This document shows, one piece after another, positions 1-7,369 of a stretch of DNA of 64,000 nt. The notes under the pieces were generated by a model. It saw nothing but the letters and a program-made list of their open reading frames with translations. It did no database searches and had not been told where the DNA came from. Position 1 is the stretch's first letter. Every line of letters begins with the position of its first letter. The position numbers were made by a program, and so were the translations under genes. Origin of the DNA: Okibacterium sp. HSC-33S16 (GTDB lineage Bacteria > Actinomycetota > Actinomycetes > Actinomycetales > Microbacteriaceae); assembly GCF_024171565.1 (NCBI RefSeq), contig NZ_JALJZZ010000006.1:62001-126000 (forward strand), written 5' to 3'.

Positions 1-1
1 G

Positions 2-2449
2 CGGCCACCCGTAGCACATCTTGAGCGGCTGCGAAAGCGAGGAATCGGACTCAATGTGAGATGGGTCCCCGTGCCGATGCGGCCATTCGACGCCGACACA
101 GCTATTAGCGAGATCCTCCGCCTGCTCGCAGAGCGCGAAGCGGCTAACCCTGAACAACACGATCGGGCAGAGATCCACGACCGATGGGAGCGCGTTCTGG
201 ATGCCAAGTTCGCGTTAGCCCGGGAAAGCGGCAAAGACGTCCCCTACTCTGCAGTCCGCGTGGATGGCGCTCGGGCATATTTCACTACAGGTGGCCATGC
301 AGCTGACCCGCAACTTGGTGAGCTTCGCGTTGTTCGCACCACTACTAACCGGCATCTTCGAGGCGAGATAGAAGCGATCGAAGGGAATGAAGTAGTTCTC
401 TATGTCAGCGAAGGAAGCCCAGAAGACCTCCCGAGGCGTGGAACCCTGACCGTAGATGCCGAGCGTACCGTTTCCAAGTTGCGGCGCGAGCAGGATGCTG
501 TACGTCGCGTATTCGAAGGGCGCGCTGCGCGCGCCGACCTCAAAGACATCTTGAGCCATCCTGCGCTGAATCCTCTTCCAAACGACGCTGTGGTTGAGAA
601 CTTCGAACAAGAGCAACTCGACGATGCAAAGCGACAGGTGGTTGCTTCCGTGCTCGGTTCGCAAGGCATGAGTCTCGTCAAGGGGCCGCCTGGCACGGGC
701 AAGACAACCCTAATCGCTGAGCTTGTGGCGCAGCAGTTGCGAAGGAAGCCCGACTCGCAAATTCTTTTGGCATCACAGACACACATCGCTCTCGATCACG
801 CGCTGAGCAAAGTGGCTAATGTCACGCCATCAGCATCGGTCTTGAGAATCGGCTCACCGGACCAGCTCTCTGCAGATTCCGAGGCGTGGACCGTGCCGTC
901 CCAACTTGAGGCCTGGCGTGCTGAGACCGAAGCGTCAGTCACCGCATTCGTTCAGGACCACCTTGAGACGGCGGGGGTGCTGAACGTTGCTGTGCGGGGG
1001 ACGGCAACCCGCCTGCGTGCCCAAGTTGAACGCCGGGTTCGGACCAGGGACGAGCTCGCTGCAGCCGAGGCTGACCTGAACTCCGCAGTAACACAACATG
1101 AGGCTACCCGCGCCGGTATCGAGTCGCTTTTCGTCGCCGTGAGCGGAATCGAAAAGGCGGCCGCCGGTTCGATCGGCGATGTCATCGACGACCTCGCCCG
1201 ACTCGCCGATGCCGTCACTCAACTGGGTGCCAACTTGGAGAAGCGGTCGCCGGCTCTCCGAAGTATGAGCGGGCTGCGGGAGAGGGCGGTCGAGTTGCGG
1301 GAGCGCCTTGACGAACTTGAGGCCGATACCAGAAGTGCGTTCGAGGAACTCCGAAGGGTCGAGGAGTTGGCCGATGCCTCCACAGAGGACGAGATGCTGA
1401 AACGCATCGAGGAATCGATGTCGGCCGATGACGAACGTATCCAAGGCCTTCGACTGCTGGCAGAGGAGTGGCTGGAACGATTCCGCCCCAATGGAGAATT
1501 CCGGCTGGGCCTTCTCTTTCGGGCCTCGGTTGTCGCATCGACGTGTGTCGCGCTCACAGGATCTAAGGGGGCGGAGCGTGTGGAGTTCGATTTGTGCATT
1601 ATTGACGAAGCGTCGAAGGCAACCCCAACAGAACTCATGGTTCCAATGGCCAACTCGCGCCAGTGGGTGCTTGTCGGTGACGACAAACAGCTCCCGCCTT
1701 TCCTCGACTCTGGACTCGTTGACCCCGATTTCCTTGCTGAACGTGACCTGACGCGCGCGGAGGTGGACGAAAGATTGTTCACTGAACTCGGCGGAGAATT
1801 ACCATCTGCATGCGTATCCACACTTAGCCATCAGCACCGGATGCACCCCGATATTGGTCAAGTAGTCAGCGATGTGTTCTACGGGGGCCAGCTGCAATCC
1901 ACAAACCGTGGCACGTCCCCGCTGGTTGAGCGGGCACTTGCCGGTGTTGTCACGTGGCGAGATACAGGCTCGCAGGAGACAGAGCGCAGGGTGGGCCTTA
2001 GCTTCGAGAACCGATCCGAAGCGAAGATAATCGCTGAGATCGTCGGCAACATCGACAATTACGCGGTTCTACTGGGACTAGGAGAGGTGGAGGTAGCTGT
2101 CCTCTCTGGCTACGCTGCGCAGGTCCGGACGCTCCAAGAAATTCTGAGCAGCACCAAATCGAAGCTCAAGGTCGTGCGCGTGAAGGCAGCAACGATTGAT
2201 TCCTTCCAGGGACAAGAAGCCGACATTTGCATCATTTCCCTCACACGCAGCAACAGTCGGGGAGACGTAGGATTCCTTGGCTCACCGGAGAGGTTGAACG
2301 TAGCGATATCTAGGGCGCGAGATGGTCTTGTGATAGTCGGGAATCGTTCGATGGCTCAAAACCAAGGCAAGTCGCACAAAAAATCCAAGGCGCTCGCCGC
2401 AGTCGCGAGAGCTATCTCACCAGCGGAGGTTCAACGCAATGGACGCTGA
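2..2449 (+). CDS. SF1 DNA2/NAM7-type helicase, probably 5'-truncated by the window edge
   Basis: Superfamily 1 (UPF1/DNA2/NAM7, COG1112-like) ATP-dependent helicase. Counting from the GTG at 56, Walker A GPPGTGKTT lies near residue 210, Walker B IIDEAS near 516, the QLPPF motif follows, QHRMHP is near 593, DSFQGQEAD near 716 and NVAISRARD near 748. A charged coiled-coil-like insertion separates Walker A and B (about 300-465), as is common in UPF1-like proteins. The reading frame has no stop back to base 2 and reads as plausible protein, so the gene may begin outside the window; GTG at 56, with a distant GAGGAA, is the only start I can offer inside it. The next gene overlaps its 3' end by 11 bases, so the two are probably translated together. 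Helicase identity is firm; a defence role is inference from the partner and island setting. Confidence 0.9.
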   Translation, partial: RPPVAHLERLRKRGIGLNVRWVPVPMRPFDADTAISEILRLLAEREAANPEQHDRAEIHDRWERVLDAKFALARESGKDVPYSAVRVDGARAYFTTGGHAADPQLGELRVVRTTTNRHLRGEIEAIEGNEVVLYVSEGSPEDLPRRGTLTVDAERTVSKLRREQDAVRRVFEGRAARADLKDILSHPALNPLPNDAVVENFEQEQLDDAKRQVVASVLGSQGMSLVKGPPGTGKTTLIAELVAQQLRRKPDSQILLASQTHIALDHALSKVANVTPSASVLRIGSPDQLSADSEAWTVPSQLEAWRAETEASVTAFVQDHLETAGVLNVAVRGTATRLRAQVERRVRTRDELAAAEADLNSAVTQHEATRAGIESLFVAVSGIEKAAAGSIGDVIDDLARLADAVTQLGANLEKRSPALRSMSGLRERAVELRERLDELEADTRSAFEELRRVEELADASTEDEMLKRIEESMSADDERIQGLRLLAEEWLERFRPNGEFRLGLLFRASVVASTCVALTGSKGAERVEFDLCIIDEASKATPTELMVPMANSRQWVLVGDDKQLPPFLDSGLVDPDFLAERDLTRAEVDERLFTELGGELPSACVSTLSHQHRMHPDIGQVVSDVFYGGQLQSTNRGTSPLVERALAGVVTWRDTGSQETERRVGLSFENRSEAKIIAEIVGNIDNYAVLLGLGEVEVAVLSGYAAQVRTLQEILSSTKSKLKVVRVKAATIDSFQGQEADICIISLTRSNSRGDVGFLGSPERLNVAISRARDGLVIVGNRSMAQNQGKSHKKSKALAAVARAISPAEVQRNGR

Positions 2450-3911
2450 TCGGCCCTTGGGCGCAAACCCCGATTCCTTGCTTCGTCGGGATGGCTTCAG
2501 GCTGCTTTCCACGCGCAAAGCGGCGATTCCCGTCTGGCGCACCGCTCTCCGGTGCCGGATCCTTAAGAGAAGTCAGGTGCCTACATTCACCGAGTTCATC
2601 CTCCGTGCTATCGGACTTGGAGTTGATAGTGCGGATGAGGTCACACGCTTGCTCAATCTGCCGACGAAGCTTGTAGATAGCATCATCGCCGAACTCCTTC
2701 TGGATCGCTACGTGACCGTGAATTCGAGCTCTGGTCAGTCCCTGCTTCAATTGAGTCCCACCGGACGCACGTTGGCGGGCACGCTCGTCCAAGAACGCGT
2801 CATTGAGGCCACGGTTAACTATCTCGTTGACGGGCTCACGGGTGAGCCGGTGTCCGTGCAGCGAAACCTCCTCTTGTCCGCAGACGATATCGACAAAGAT
2901 CCCCGGCTCGTCCTAAGCCCCGAGTCTGACCCCGATCTCGACTTCAGTCCGGATGACACAGCGCGGTTTCTCAGCGTCGAGCCCGTTCGCCCAGACCGAG
3001 AGAGTTCGCTGTTGTCTGTCCTCGCGGTCGAATCGATGACGAAGCAGTACATCGCTGTGACGTTGCTGCTTTTCGAGTCCGAAACAGATCCCGGAGATAG
3101 ATATTTGCGAGTCAGCGTGGATGGGCGCCAAGACGAAAGAGTCGAAGCGCTTGTCCGGGAGGGGGGACTCCTCGATACGATGCGGTTGGCCGACCGCATC
3201 GCAGAGGACCAGCGACGTGTCGACAGGCTCCTATCTTCAGACATGCTTGAATTGCGGGCGCCCGACGCTAGCGTCGAAGACGCCCTCGAGGAGCTTCGGA
3301 AACTGCGTCTTGTAAGTGCTTCGGGTTCAGATGAAACTGCTTCGGACACCAGGCGCGCGAAAGTTCGGGCGCGTCTCGCCCGAATGCCAGTCAGACGTCT
3401 TCCAATAATAGAAGCGGCGGAGTTCACCGAGGTTGCGCTGCTTGGTGCACGTGGGGGTGTGCTGATCTCGGCCTCGAGACTGTGGCCGCGATCCCGGCGG
3501 GAGCACCACATCGGCATTCTCCGGCAGATACATGCTGCTGGATGTCCCGTGACTTTAGAGACACCTTCGACTCAAATGATGTCGCGCTCCGACCGCGTCG
3601 AACTCGAAGAACTGAAGCGGGAATTCGATGAGAGCGGTTTCGAATTCAGCCAAGCGAAGCCGGCTCACGAGGCTAGCTTCCTCGTGGTTGACCAATCGTC
3701 CGTGACAGTTTTCCCGGGCCCACCATTTCCCGAACTTGCAACGCTTCCAGACCGCCTTGGCGATGACCGCCCGACGGTCATTCGGGGTGCCCAGCTTGTT
3801 CAAGCGTTCATGGATAACGCGCACGGCCCGAATGAAAGTTCTCGAGGTCGCACAGCGGAGTTGTCTCGCGGTACCCAAACGTCCACCGTGTTCTCGCGGC
3901 AGAGTCGTTGA
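2439..3911 (+). CDS. Winged-helix protein with a degenerate PLD-like C-terminal domain, partner of the helicase
   Basis: 490 residues. I do not recognise a named family. Residues about 48-110 read as a winged helix (two helices around LNLPTKLVDSIIAELL, then a wing ending in LSPTGRTLAG). The last 130 residues have the layout of a phospholipase D repeat: a helix with ILRQIHAAGCPV, a strand VTLE, LEELKREFDESGFEF, then HEASFLVVD followed by a strand and glycine-rich turn. A catalytic PLD motif would be HxK-x4-D; here the lysine is absent and the spacing is off, so the nuclease site looks lost. ATG at 2439 overlaps the helicase stop and has GGAGG at 2425-2429, nine bases upstream. The middle third is acidic and unassigned. 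The pairing recalls two-gene helicase/PLD defence systems, but the fold call is by eye only. Confidence 0.65.
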   Translation: MDADRPLGANPDSLLRRDGFRLLSTRKAAIPVWRTALRCRILKRSQVPTFTEFILRAIGLGVDSADEVTRLLNLPTKLVDSIIAELLLDRYVTVNSSSGQSLLQLSPTGRTLAGTLVQERVIEATVNYLVDGLTGEPVSVQRNLLLSADDIDKDPRLVLSPESDPDLDFSPDDTARFLSVEPVRPDRESSLLSVLAVESMTKQYIAVTLLLFESETDPGDRYLRVSVDGRQDERVEALVREGGLLDTMRLADRIAEDQRRVDRLLSSDMLELRAPDASVEDALEELRKLRLVSASGSDETASDTRRAKVRARLARMPVRRLPIIEAAEFTEVALLGARGGVLISASRLWPRSRREHHIGILRQIHAAGCPVTLETPSTQMMSRSDRVELEELKREFDESGFEFSQAKPAHEASFLVVDQSSVTVFPGPPFPELATLPDRLGDDRPTVIRGAQLVQAFMDNAHGPNESSRGRTAELSRGTQTSTVFSRQSR

Positions 3912-4092
3912 TATTCAGGCCATGCAAGTGAGAACTAGCACGACCGGTTGATGATGCGCCACCACTTAGTGCCGTGGCTCGAGAAAGGGGTTTAGCGGCG
4001 AGAAACAGTGCTGAACCGACCGTCCCACGAAGTCCACGTTGATTGCGGGTCCGATACCGAGCCCGAAATCCTTCAGCGAAAGGTTGGCGGCC

Positions 4093-4260
4093 TCAGGACT
4101 GGTTCACGCGGAGTTTAGCGGCGAGGGCCTCAGGCTGGCCGGCGTAGCCGAACTCACCACCCATGAAGCCACCATGGTGGCTAGGAACGACCGTCGCCTG
4201 TTGGCCGAGTCTTTCGGCCAACGCGATCGCTGTTCGTCCGGTATAGACCTTCACGGACTG
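4093..4260 (-). pseudogene. C-terminal remnant of an alpha/beta hydrolase
   Basis: Reading leftward from about 4260, the minus strand encodes YTGRTAIALAERL, then ATVVPSHHGGFMGGEFGY and a helix EALAAKLR before a stop at 4093. The HHGGF-x2-GE block followed by a short last helix is typical of the C-terminus of small alpha/beta-fold hydrolases, where the first histidine completes the catalytic site. Upstream of this the frame no longer resembles the family, and no nucleophile elbow is present. I therefore read it as a truncated leftover rather than a working gene. Confidence 0.5.
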
Positions 4261-4421
4261 GCAAGAAAGCCGAGGGGCCAGTGACAACTTTATTCCGGTG
4301 TACAGGAACGACGGGAAAACAGTAGTGGGTACATTCTTGGTCCTCGGCACTGATAATCAAAAGCGAGCGCAAGTGATACCAATCGGCGACGCCACCCCCG
4401 TTCTCGGTGGACTTGCTCGAA

Positions 4422-4451
4422 TACCCATCATTTACCCATCATTTACCCATC
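4422..4451. repeat. Short tandem repeat, unit ATTTACCCATC
   Basis: Two full copies of ATTTACCCATC (4430-4440 and 4441-4451) are preceded by a partial copy TACCCATC (4422-4429). It lies about 140 bases left of the tRNA remnant, so it could be an integrase arm-type or accessory-protein site. No integrase is visible to test that. Confidence 0.6.
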
Positions 4452-4585
4452 AAAAACGACCCTGATCGACCGTGTCTCTCCGCGTACAATTGGAGGCAGC
4501 GAACCGCCCGGTTCCCTGTAAACACAAGGGAATCCAGCAGTTTTCGGAGATTTTCGGTAAGACCGGAGTTTAGGAAATAACCTCC

Positions 4586-4634
4586 AAGGGGTCGCAGGTT
4601 CAAATCTTGTCAGCCGGACACTGTCAGCCCGACC
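4586..4634 (+). mobile_element. tRNA 3'-end remnant, probable attachment site
   Basis: AAGGGGTC leads into a T-arm with stem GCAGG (4594-4598), loop TTCAAAT (4599-4605) and stem CTTGT (4606-4610), then the acceptor-like CAGCCGG (4611-4617). A second copy of the terminal part, TGTCAGCCCGACC, follows at 4622-4634. There is no D-arm or anticodon arm, so this is not a working tRNA. Such 3' fragments are left when integrases recombine into tRNA genes. The acceptor sequence CAGCCCG would suit a tRNA beginning CGGGCTG, possibly tRNA-Pro, but that is a guess. Confidence 0.55.
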
Positions 4635-4739
4635 GTGCAGGTCTCATTGGCGCATGCTTCCGTGAGAGCTCGAGTGGATGCCTTTCGCCCGCTGGGGGAA
4701 GCGCGAAGGGTTCGGTCGAACGCCCTTGCCGGTTGGACG

Positions 4740-5369
4740 TCAACTGACACTCGTTCCGTAGCGGGCGACAATTGTCCGCGCGGCCTCGTCGACTATGTGC
4801 AGCGTCTCCTCATCAGTTAGTGACCAGCCGACGTGGACGAGGCGGGGCCAGAACACAACCGTGGCGATCATGCCCAGAAACTGTGCCGCAGCGACATCGA
4901 GGTCGTTGACGTTTGCGGTCCCGTGAATGTTCGCAGCCTGGAAGAAACGCCGGAGTGCCTTGAGTGCTGGCAGTGTGCTGAAATCGAAAGTGCGCTGGCG
5001 TAGCTCTGGGAATCTAGCCGATTCGGCGATCACGGCTCGAATTAGGTCCACCATTCGTGGTCGGGACAACAGCTCCACGTACGCCATGCCAAGACTGACT
5101 AAACCTGCATGGAAGTTTCCCGACGGCGCCTCCAACTGCTCCGAGTTCGACGTGTCGCCTGCGGCCAGCACCAAGGCCTCGAAGAGCTCCGCCTTCGTCG
5201 GGAATTGTTTGAACAGCGTCGCTTTGGAGACGCCAGCCTTGCCGGCGACTTGAGCCAGTGAGGTTCGGTCGTAGCCAAGATCGAGAAACAGATCGGTGGC
5301 GGCCTCAAGGATTGCGGCTCGCTTATTGACGGCGACCTGTCGATGGTAGGCAGTGAGTTCGCGAGGCAT
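4740..5369 (-). CDS. TetR-family regulator
   Basis: 209 residues. The N-terminal TetR helix-turn-helix is clear: AILEAATDLFLDLGYDRTSL, then VAGKAGVSKATLFKQFPTKAELFEA. The C-terminal half is an AefR-like ligand domain with no recognisable ligand signature. I chose ATG at 5369 because the longer frame upstream is not family-like and GGGAG stands just before it. It is divergent from the reductase-fold gene at 5493, and two palindromes lie in the 123-base gap, so it most likely represses itself and that neighbour. Confidence 0.88.
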   Translation of the reverse strand: MPRELTAYHRQVAVNKRAAILEAATDLFLDLGYDRTSLAQVAGKAGVSKATLFKQFPTKAELFEALVLAAGDTSNSEQLEAPSGNFHAGLVSLGMAYVELLSRPRMVDLIRAVIAESARFPELRQRTFDFSTLPALKALRRFFQAANIHGTANVNDLDVAAAQFLGMIATVVFWPRLVHVGWSLTDEETLHIVDEAARTIVARYGTSVS

Positions 5370-5390
5370 GCTCCCATTATGACGGCGTGG

Positions 5391-5406
5391 TGAGTCGGTT
5401 GACTCA
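5391..5406. promoter_or_regulatory. Inverted repeat TGAGTC-N4-GACTCA, likely TetR operator
   Basis: A perfect 6-4-6 inverted repeat (TGAGTCGGTTGACTCA) 22 bases upstream of the TetR start and 87 bases upstream of the divergent reductase-fold gene. Its position suits an operator for the adjacent TetR protein. Confidence 0.6.
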
Positions 5407-5410
5407 TGAC

Positions 5411-5422
5411 ATGCCCGGGCAT
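5411..5422. promoter_or_regulatory. 12-bp palindrome ATGCCCGGGCAT
   Basis: A perfect palindrome four bases to the right of the first inverted repeat, in the same divergent promoter region. It may be a second operator or a site for another regulator. Confidence 0.4.
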
Positions 5423-5492
5423 ATCCTCTCGGCATGAGGCGAGTTAGTGGTCTCACCTTTCACTGGAAGCAACGGGCAGCAAAGGAGCAGCA

Positions 5493-6035
5493 ATGTCGAA
5501 GGTATTCATCCATGCGACCGTGACCCTAGATGGGTTCATGGCTGACCTAGGCGGAGGCGTGGACTGGATGAACGGATTCCCGTCGGCCCCGGAGGACGAA
5601 GAGATCGTCGGAAAAATCATGCAAGAACTCGGTGCAGTCGTCGGGGGCGCTAATAAAACGCAGACCATAGACGACGGGGAAGTTCCATACGGGGCCATGG
5701 TCAAGGTGCCGGTGTACTTGATGACTCACAGTGCTCATGAGCCGATTGAGAAGGATGGCGTCACATACACCTTCGTCGTCGACGACATTGCGCAGGCGGT
5801 TGGATCCGCCAAACAGGCTGCAGGAAACAAGTGGGTCAGCCTGCTCGGAGGGAGCGTCTCGAGGCAGTGCCTCGAACTCGGACTCGTCGATGAAATCCAA
5901 CTGCACGTTGTGCCGGTCCTCCTCGGAGAAGGGATATCGCTCTTCACTGGACTAACGAAGCAGATCAAGCTGGAACGTGTCGAAACATTGGCCTACGCCA
6001 GCGAGACCCACCTCCGGTACCGCGTTCTTGCATAA
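5493..6035 (+). CDS. Dihydrofolate reductase-fold protein (RibD C-terminal-like)
   Basis: 180 residues, typical of the RibD-C/dihydrofolate-reductase superfamily. It opens with KVFIHATVTLDGFMAD, the first strand and NADPH-binding turn of this fold. LLGGSVSRQCLELGLVDEI is the conserved strand-helix near residue 120, and LHVVPVLLGEGISLF follows it. Members reduce pterin- or riboflavin-like compounds or have unknown substrates, and none is suggested here. The start is ATG at 5493 with AAAGGAG just upstream. It is divergent from the TetR gene at 4740-5369, its probable regulator. Confidence 0.88.
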   Translation: MSKVFIHATVTLDGFMADLGGGVDWMNGFPSAPEDEEIVGKIMQELGAVVGGANKTQTIDDGEVPYGAMVKVPVYLMTHSAHEPIEKDGVTYTFVVDDIAQAVGSAKQAAGNKWVSLLGGSVSRQCLELGLVDEIQLHVVPVLLGEGISLFTGLTKQIKLERVETLAYASETHLRYRVLA

Positions 6036-6135
6036 ACGACAGCCGGGGCACCACCCACAAAGTTAACCAGCCTGGGGAGATGGCGTGGTCGACCGTCGAG
6101 GCCGCTCACGAGCGTTTTTGCGGGCGCCCGGTAGC

Positions 6136-7182
6136 TCAGTCGGCGGCGGGAGCGGCGGCGGTGCTCGCGCGCACGGTTAGCGACGTTGCCAACTCAACGT
6201 GTGACGAGGTGGGGCTCCGCCCCTCGGCCATCATGAGGACGGTTTGCACCGCCATCGCGCCCATGCCTTCGAGGTGCTGGTAGACGGTGGTGAGCGGCGG
6301 CGTCGTCCAAGCGGCCTGAGGTGTGTCATCGAAACCCGTAACGCTCAGCTGCTCCGGCACTCGAATGCCCAGCGAGTGTGCTGTTGCAAGCACACCGACA
6401 GCGATCTCGTCATCGGCCGCCATGATCGCCGTCGGCGGGTTGTCCATTGTGAGCAGTTCGTGCGCAAGCTCCGCGCCAGTCGCGACCGCAAAGGAGCCGT
6501 GCCGGATGAGCTGCGGGTCAACCGAGAGCCCGGCGGAGTCAAGGGCAGCCTGGTAGCCGAGGCGACGGTCGCGGGCCGCATCTGATGCCTCGGGTCCGCC
6601 GATCCAGGCAATGCGTGTGTGGTGAAGAGCGATGAGGTGCTCCGCTGCGGTACGGGCGCCCGACCAGTTGCTTGATCCCACGCTTACCATTCGGCGATGA
6701 CGGGTGTCGACCGGGTCAACGATGATAAACGGCAGGTTCGCGTCGCTGGCTGCGTCGATGAGACCGTTTGGTCCCGAGAGCGTAAGGCCGATGATGCCAA
6801 CGACCCCGGCGGCTCGCTGATCGGCAATCCACTCCCGCGCCACCGCACGATGCGCTCGAGACGTTCGCTCGGGAGCTAAGCGGGCCAGGAGGTCAACATG
6901 GGAGTCTGTGGCTTCGGCCAACGCGCCCTGAAGAAGCCCGAGGATGTAGGGCGAAGCGGGAAGGTCGAAGACGATCGCGACTGCCCGGCGCGAGTTCTGT
7001 GGCCCGGTGAGCGTCGTCGGGCGATACTCCAGAGCGGCCACCGCGGCCAGCACTCGTTCGCGGGTCTCTGGCGATATGTCATCGCGCCCGTTGAGCGCCT
7101 TTGAGACGGTCGCCTTTGAAACGCCCACCGTTTTGGCGACGTCCTCCAGCGTTGTCCTACGCCCTAAGGCATCCGTTGTCAT
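6136..7182 (-). CDS. LacI-family repressor of the GH39/ABC sugar operon
   Basis: 348 residues. The N-terminal LacI helix-turn-helix and hinge are plain (TLEDVAKTVGVSKATVSKALNG, then a PATTL-type hinge helix variant), followed by a periplasmic-binding-protein fold with TAIMAADDEIAVGVL near the C-terminal third and VTGFDDTPQAAWTTPPLTT near the end. It is divergent from the GH39 gene. Two matching inverted repeats, one just before its own start and one downstream of the GH39 promoter, suggest that it controls itself and the glycosidase/transporter operon, with a (xylo)oligosaccharide as probable inducer. Confidence 0.92.
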   Translation of the reverse strand: MTTDALGRRTTLEDVAKTVGVSKATVSKALNGRDDISPETRERVLAAVAALEYRPTTLTGPQNSRRAVAIVFDLPASPYILGLLQGALAEATDSHVDLLARLAPERTSRAHRAVAREWIADQRAAGVVGIIGLTLSGPNGLIDAASDANLPFIIVDPVDTRHRRMVSVGSSNWSGARTAAEHLIALHHTRIAWIGGPEASDAARDRRLGYQAALDSAGLSVDPQLIRHGSFAVATGAELAHELLTMDNPPTAIMAADDEIAVGVLATAHSLGIRVPEQLSVTGFDDTPQAAWTTPPLTTVYQHLEGMGAMAVQTVLMMAEGRSPTSSHVELATSLTVRASTAAAPAAD

Positions 7183-7196
7183 GCGCTCATCCTAGC

Positions 7197-7211
7197 GAAA
7201 TGTTTTCGTAA
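7197..7211. promoter_or_regulatory. LacI operator 1, GCGAAA-TGT-TTTCGT
   Basis: A 15-bp inverted repeat 15 bases upstream of the LacI start. It shares the half-sites GCGAAA and TTTCG with the site at 7314-7328, which argues that both are bound by the adjacent LacI protein. Confidence 0.65.
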
Positions 7212-7265
7212 TCGCGGTACATAACGTCTTGAACGAATCTCGAATTCGTTGTTTCAATAAACCTA

Positions 7266-7295
7266 TTGACAGGCTTGACCGAGCAAACCTAATAT
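7266..7295 (+). promoter_or_regulatory. Promoter of the GH39 operon
   Basis: A perfect -35 TTGACA (7266-7271) and a -10 TAATAT (7290-7295) are separated by 18 bases. Transcription would start near 7302, just upstream of the LacI operator at 7314. Confidence 0.65.
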
Positions 7296-7313
7296 GAGGC
7301 AACGATACAAGTT

Positions 7314-7328
7314 GCGAAACAATTTCGC
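7314..7328. promoter_or_regulatory. LacI operator 2, GCGAAA-CAA-TTTCGC
   Basis: A perfect 6-3-6 inverted repeat starting about 12 bases past the predicted transcription start, in the usual place for a roadblock repressor. Confidence 0.7.
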
Positions 7329-7369
7329 CGAACAACCGGATGCTCTCGGTTGTGACCAAAGGAGGTCCC

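Larger units (their letters stand above)
3912..4739. other. Gene-poor island edge with remnants and short repeats
   Basis: No intact gene is convincing here. The stretch holds an alpha/beta-hydrolase C-terminal remnant on the minus strand, a repeated GTTTAGCGGCGAG (about 3990 and 4111), an 11-bp tandem repeat at 4422-4451, a TTCCCT-N8-AGGGAA type inverted repeat near 4512-4533, and a tRNA 3'-end remnant at 4586-4634. Together these are what the decayed end of an integrated element usually looks like. Confidence 0.5.

Noticed and set aside
1-3911. DISARM, BREX or Zorya system
   Set aside because: No methylase, DUF1998 protein, PglZ, ZorAB or active PLD protein is visible next to the helicase. 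Only the helicase/PLD-like pairing can be supported.
4422-4451. Possible CRISPR repeats
   Set aside because: The units are 11 bases and directly tandem with no spacers, and no cas genes are present.
6126-6143. GCCCGGTAGCTCAGTCGG resembles the 5' end and D-arm of a tRNA
   Set aside because: No anticodon arm or T-arm follows, and from 6136 on the sequence is the coding end of the LacI gene. It is a chance match.
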